DNA of 64,000 nucleotides from Pectobacterium polonicum (GTDB lineage Bacteria; Pseudomonadota; Gammaproteobacteria; Enterobacterales; Enterobacteriaceae). This document shows, in pieces, positions 62,789 through 64,000 of the stretch. The position numbers were made by a program, and so were the translations under genes. Under the pieces are notes generated by a model. That model saw only the letters and a list, made by a program, of their open reading frames with translations, searched no databases and was not told the origin of the DNA. Each line of letters begins with the position of its first letter. The stretch's first letter is position 1. The stretch lies in the NCBI RefSeq assembly GCF_005497185.1, contig NZ_RJTN01000024.1, positions 1 to 64,000 on the forward strand, given 5' to 3'.

Positions 62789-62866
62789 ATCGAGATACAC
62801 GGGGCGACCACAGGGGTGAGGCCTCCCTACGGGAACCTCCCCCTGTGTTTCCCCTTATATCTCGAT
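62789..62866. repeat. Long nested hairpin before the IS110 gene
   Basis: A 78-nt region folds back on itself. The outer stem is ATCGAGATA/TATCTCGAT (62789-62797 with 62858-62866), next GGGG/CCCC (62801-62804 with 62851-62854), then CACAGGGG/CCCCTGTG (62809-62816 with 62840-62847). Inside it are GAGG/CCTC and TCCC/GGGA. It lies about 180 bp upstream of ppiA's start and at the probable left side of the IS110 element. Confidence 0.75.
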
Positions 62867-63076
62867 CATTCTCCTCAGGGTATTATGATCCCCGACTGAT
62901 CATCGGGAAGTCGCGGGTGAGATGGGGTTTCCCCTCGGGCTCACAGCCTGTGTTTTAGATTCATCCCCTGCGGCTTATTTCCCGCCAGCAAAGACCGGAC
63001 GGTATCCTGTGCTTCGAGCACGCATCTGTAAGGAAGGTCATGGCGGTTCTCTGATATGTTCACAAGGAGAAAAGCA
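62867..63076 (+). ncRNA. Candidate bridge RNA region of the IS110 element
   Basis: The 210 nt directly before the transposase contain more stem-loops. They are CCCGA/TCGGG (62891-62895 with 62903-62907), GTGAG/CTCAC enclosing GGGG/CCCC (62917-62944) and GTGCT/AGCAC (63009-63021). In the IS110 group with the recombinase downstream of a long non-coding left end (IS621 type), this region encodes the bridge RNA, with target- and donor-binding loops. No promoter or 3' end was identified here, and the guide sequences cannot be assigned without the right end and the insertion site. Confidence 0.5.
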
Positions 63077-64000
63077 ATGCATACACTCACGCCTGTCGGT
63101 ATTGATGTCGCCTCACAGAAATTTGATGTAGCGGTCTGGAAAGGCGGCACATCCTACAAAACCAAAGTGTTCCCCAATACCCCTAAAGGTTTTAAAGCGC
63201 TGCAAACCTGGCTTGAGCCCTTTGGTGAATGTCATGTCTGCATGGAAGCGACCGGGGTTTACAGCGAGCCGCTGGCCACCTTCCTGAGTGATGCGGGTTA
63301 TGTCGTCAGCGTGGAAAATCCGGCGCGTATTAAATCCTTCGGTCGCAGCGAGCTGAGCCGTAACAAAACGGACAAAGGCGATGCACGTATGATAGCGCGC
63401 TATTGCGGTCAGCACTCTCCGGTGGAATGGCAGCCGATCCCGCTGAATGAAAGAAAACTCAGGGCTCTGGTAAACCGCCTGAATAATCTGCTGGAGATGA
63501 AGCAGATGGAAGAAAATCGTCTGGAGACAGCGGATGCAGTGGTGCAGCCTTCCATCAGCGAAGTGATAGCCATGCTGGATGCCCAGTCAGAAGAGACACG
63601 GCGGGCAATAAACGACCATATCGATAATGACCCGGGGCTGAGGAAAAACAGGAAACTGCTGGAGTCGATCCCCGGGATAGCAGGTGTGCTGAGCAGTACG
63701 CTGCTGGCGTATCTGGGCGATATGTCGAGGTTCAGCAGCAGTAAGGCGGTGGTGGCGTGGACAGGGCTGAATCCGATGCAGCAGGAGTCAGGACAGTGGA
63801 AGGGAAAAAGTCGGATCTCGAAGATGGGTAACAGCATAATGCGCCGCTCACTGTATATGCCAGCGATAGTTGCGATGCAGTATAACCCGGCGGTAGCTGC
63901 GTTGAGAGAGCGGATGAATGCCCGTAATAAGTCAGGGAAAGTGGTGGTGTGTGCAGCAATGAAAAAGCTGCTGCAACTGGCTTACGGGGTGCTGAAATCG
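63077..64000 (+). CDS. IS110-family transposase (recombinase), truncated by the window edge
   Basis: The frame is open for 308 codons from ATG 63077 (AAGGAG upstream) to the window end without a stop, so the C-terminus is outside. The N-terminal DEDD (RuvC-like) domain has D10 (GIDVASQKFD), E57 (MEATGVY) and D99/D102 (KTDKGDA). A C-terminal transposase_20 domain follows, with SIPGIAGVLSSTLLAYLGD, TGLNPMQQESGQWKGKSRISKMGN and RRSLYMPAIVAMQ. IS110 enzymes have no terminal inverted repeats and use an RNA-guided mechanism. The gene is intact as far as it can be seen. Confidence 0.93.
   Translation, partial: MHTLTPVGIDVASQKFDVAVWKGGTSYKTKVFPNTPKGFKALQTWLEPFGECHVCMEATGVYSEPLATFLSDAGYVVSVENPARIKSFGRSELSRNKTDKGDARMIARYCGQHSPVEWQPIPLNERKLRALVNRLNNLLEMKQMEENRLETADAVVQPSISEVIAMLDAQSEETRRAINDHIDNDPGLRKNRKLLESIPGIAGVLSSTLLAYLGDMSRFSSSKAVVAWTGLNPMQQESGQWKGKSRISKMGNSIMRRSLYMPAIVAMQYNPAVAALRERMNARNKSGKVVVCAAMKKLLQLAYGVLKS

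Noticed and set aside
62611-62811. Upstream extension of ppiA
   Set aside because: The PpiA signal peptide begins at 62610 with a ribosome-binding site; the extension covers non-coding sequence and part of the nested hairpin.

Overview
The window looks like a chromosomal segment of a soft-rot enterobacterium of the Pectobacterium (formerly Erwinia carotovora) group. The gene order follows the E. coli rrn-yrdA-aroE-fmt-trkA-mscL / alpha-spc-S10-str / tus-fkpA-slyD-kef-crp-argD backbone, with near-identical ribosomal proteins. A tandem array of three PL1 pectate lyases carrying PelB-type leaders, followed by pelZ, is typical of plant-macerating Pectobacterium.

Layout. 1-900: 5' part of a 16S rRNA gene (minus strand) with its leader, boxA and two tandem promoters. 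964-5304: yrdA, then the opposite-strand cluster dprA-smg-yrdD-tsaC-aroE-yrdB. 5433-10210: def-fmt-rsmB-trkA and mscL. 10241-10453: arfA, the ribosome-rescue gene, with a processing hairpin inside its coding region. 10659-24319: the alpha, spc and S10 ribosomal-protein operons on the minus strand, with recognisable promoters, leaders and terminators. 24626-31894: bfr-bfd, then the str operon (rpsL-rpsG-fusA-tuf) and yheO-tusDCB. 32073-39262: an accessory block between yheO and fkpA. It holds eptA-pmrA-pmrB, which modifies lipid A and has a PmrA box in front, and a PLP-enzyme cassette: a second SHMT, a YggS-like protein and a divergent MocR-type regulator. 39391-52922: a conserved stretch (fkpA, slyX, slyD, yheV, kefB, kefG, yheS, yheT, yheU, prkB, yhfA, crp, argD, pabA), interrupted by a LysE-family exporter and by a dispersed palindromic repeat beside kefB.

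52923-62040 is an accessory region between pabA and ppiA, where E. coli carries fic-yhfG. Its first part is an AT-rich cassette of unrecognised genes: an 83-aa protein, a secreted protein with a twin CX3C cysteine motif, a plant-type [2Fe-2S] ferredoxin, and a twin-arginine-leader protein that appears translationally linked to the ferredoxin. Its second part is pelA-pelB-pelC-pelZ, each pel with its own long AT-rich control region. The window ends in an IS110-family transposase cut by the window edge. A strongly structured non-coding stretch lies in front of it and is a candidate bridge RNA.

How the genes work together: most of the window is translation machinery (ribosomal proteins, EF-G, EF-Tu, Met-tRNA formylation and deformylation, tRNA modification by TsaC and TusBCD, rescue by ArfA). 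The rest covers envelope and stress physiology (TrkA, MscL, KefBG, FkpA, SlyD, EptA/PmrAB) and plant cell-wall degradation. The least explained parts are the ferredoxin/Tat/twin-CX3C cassette, the PLP cassette, and the non-coding RNA region of the IS110 element. All calls come from reading the sequence and from memory of the families; no database search was run.
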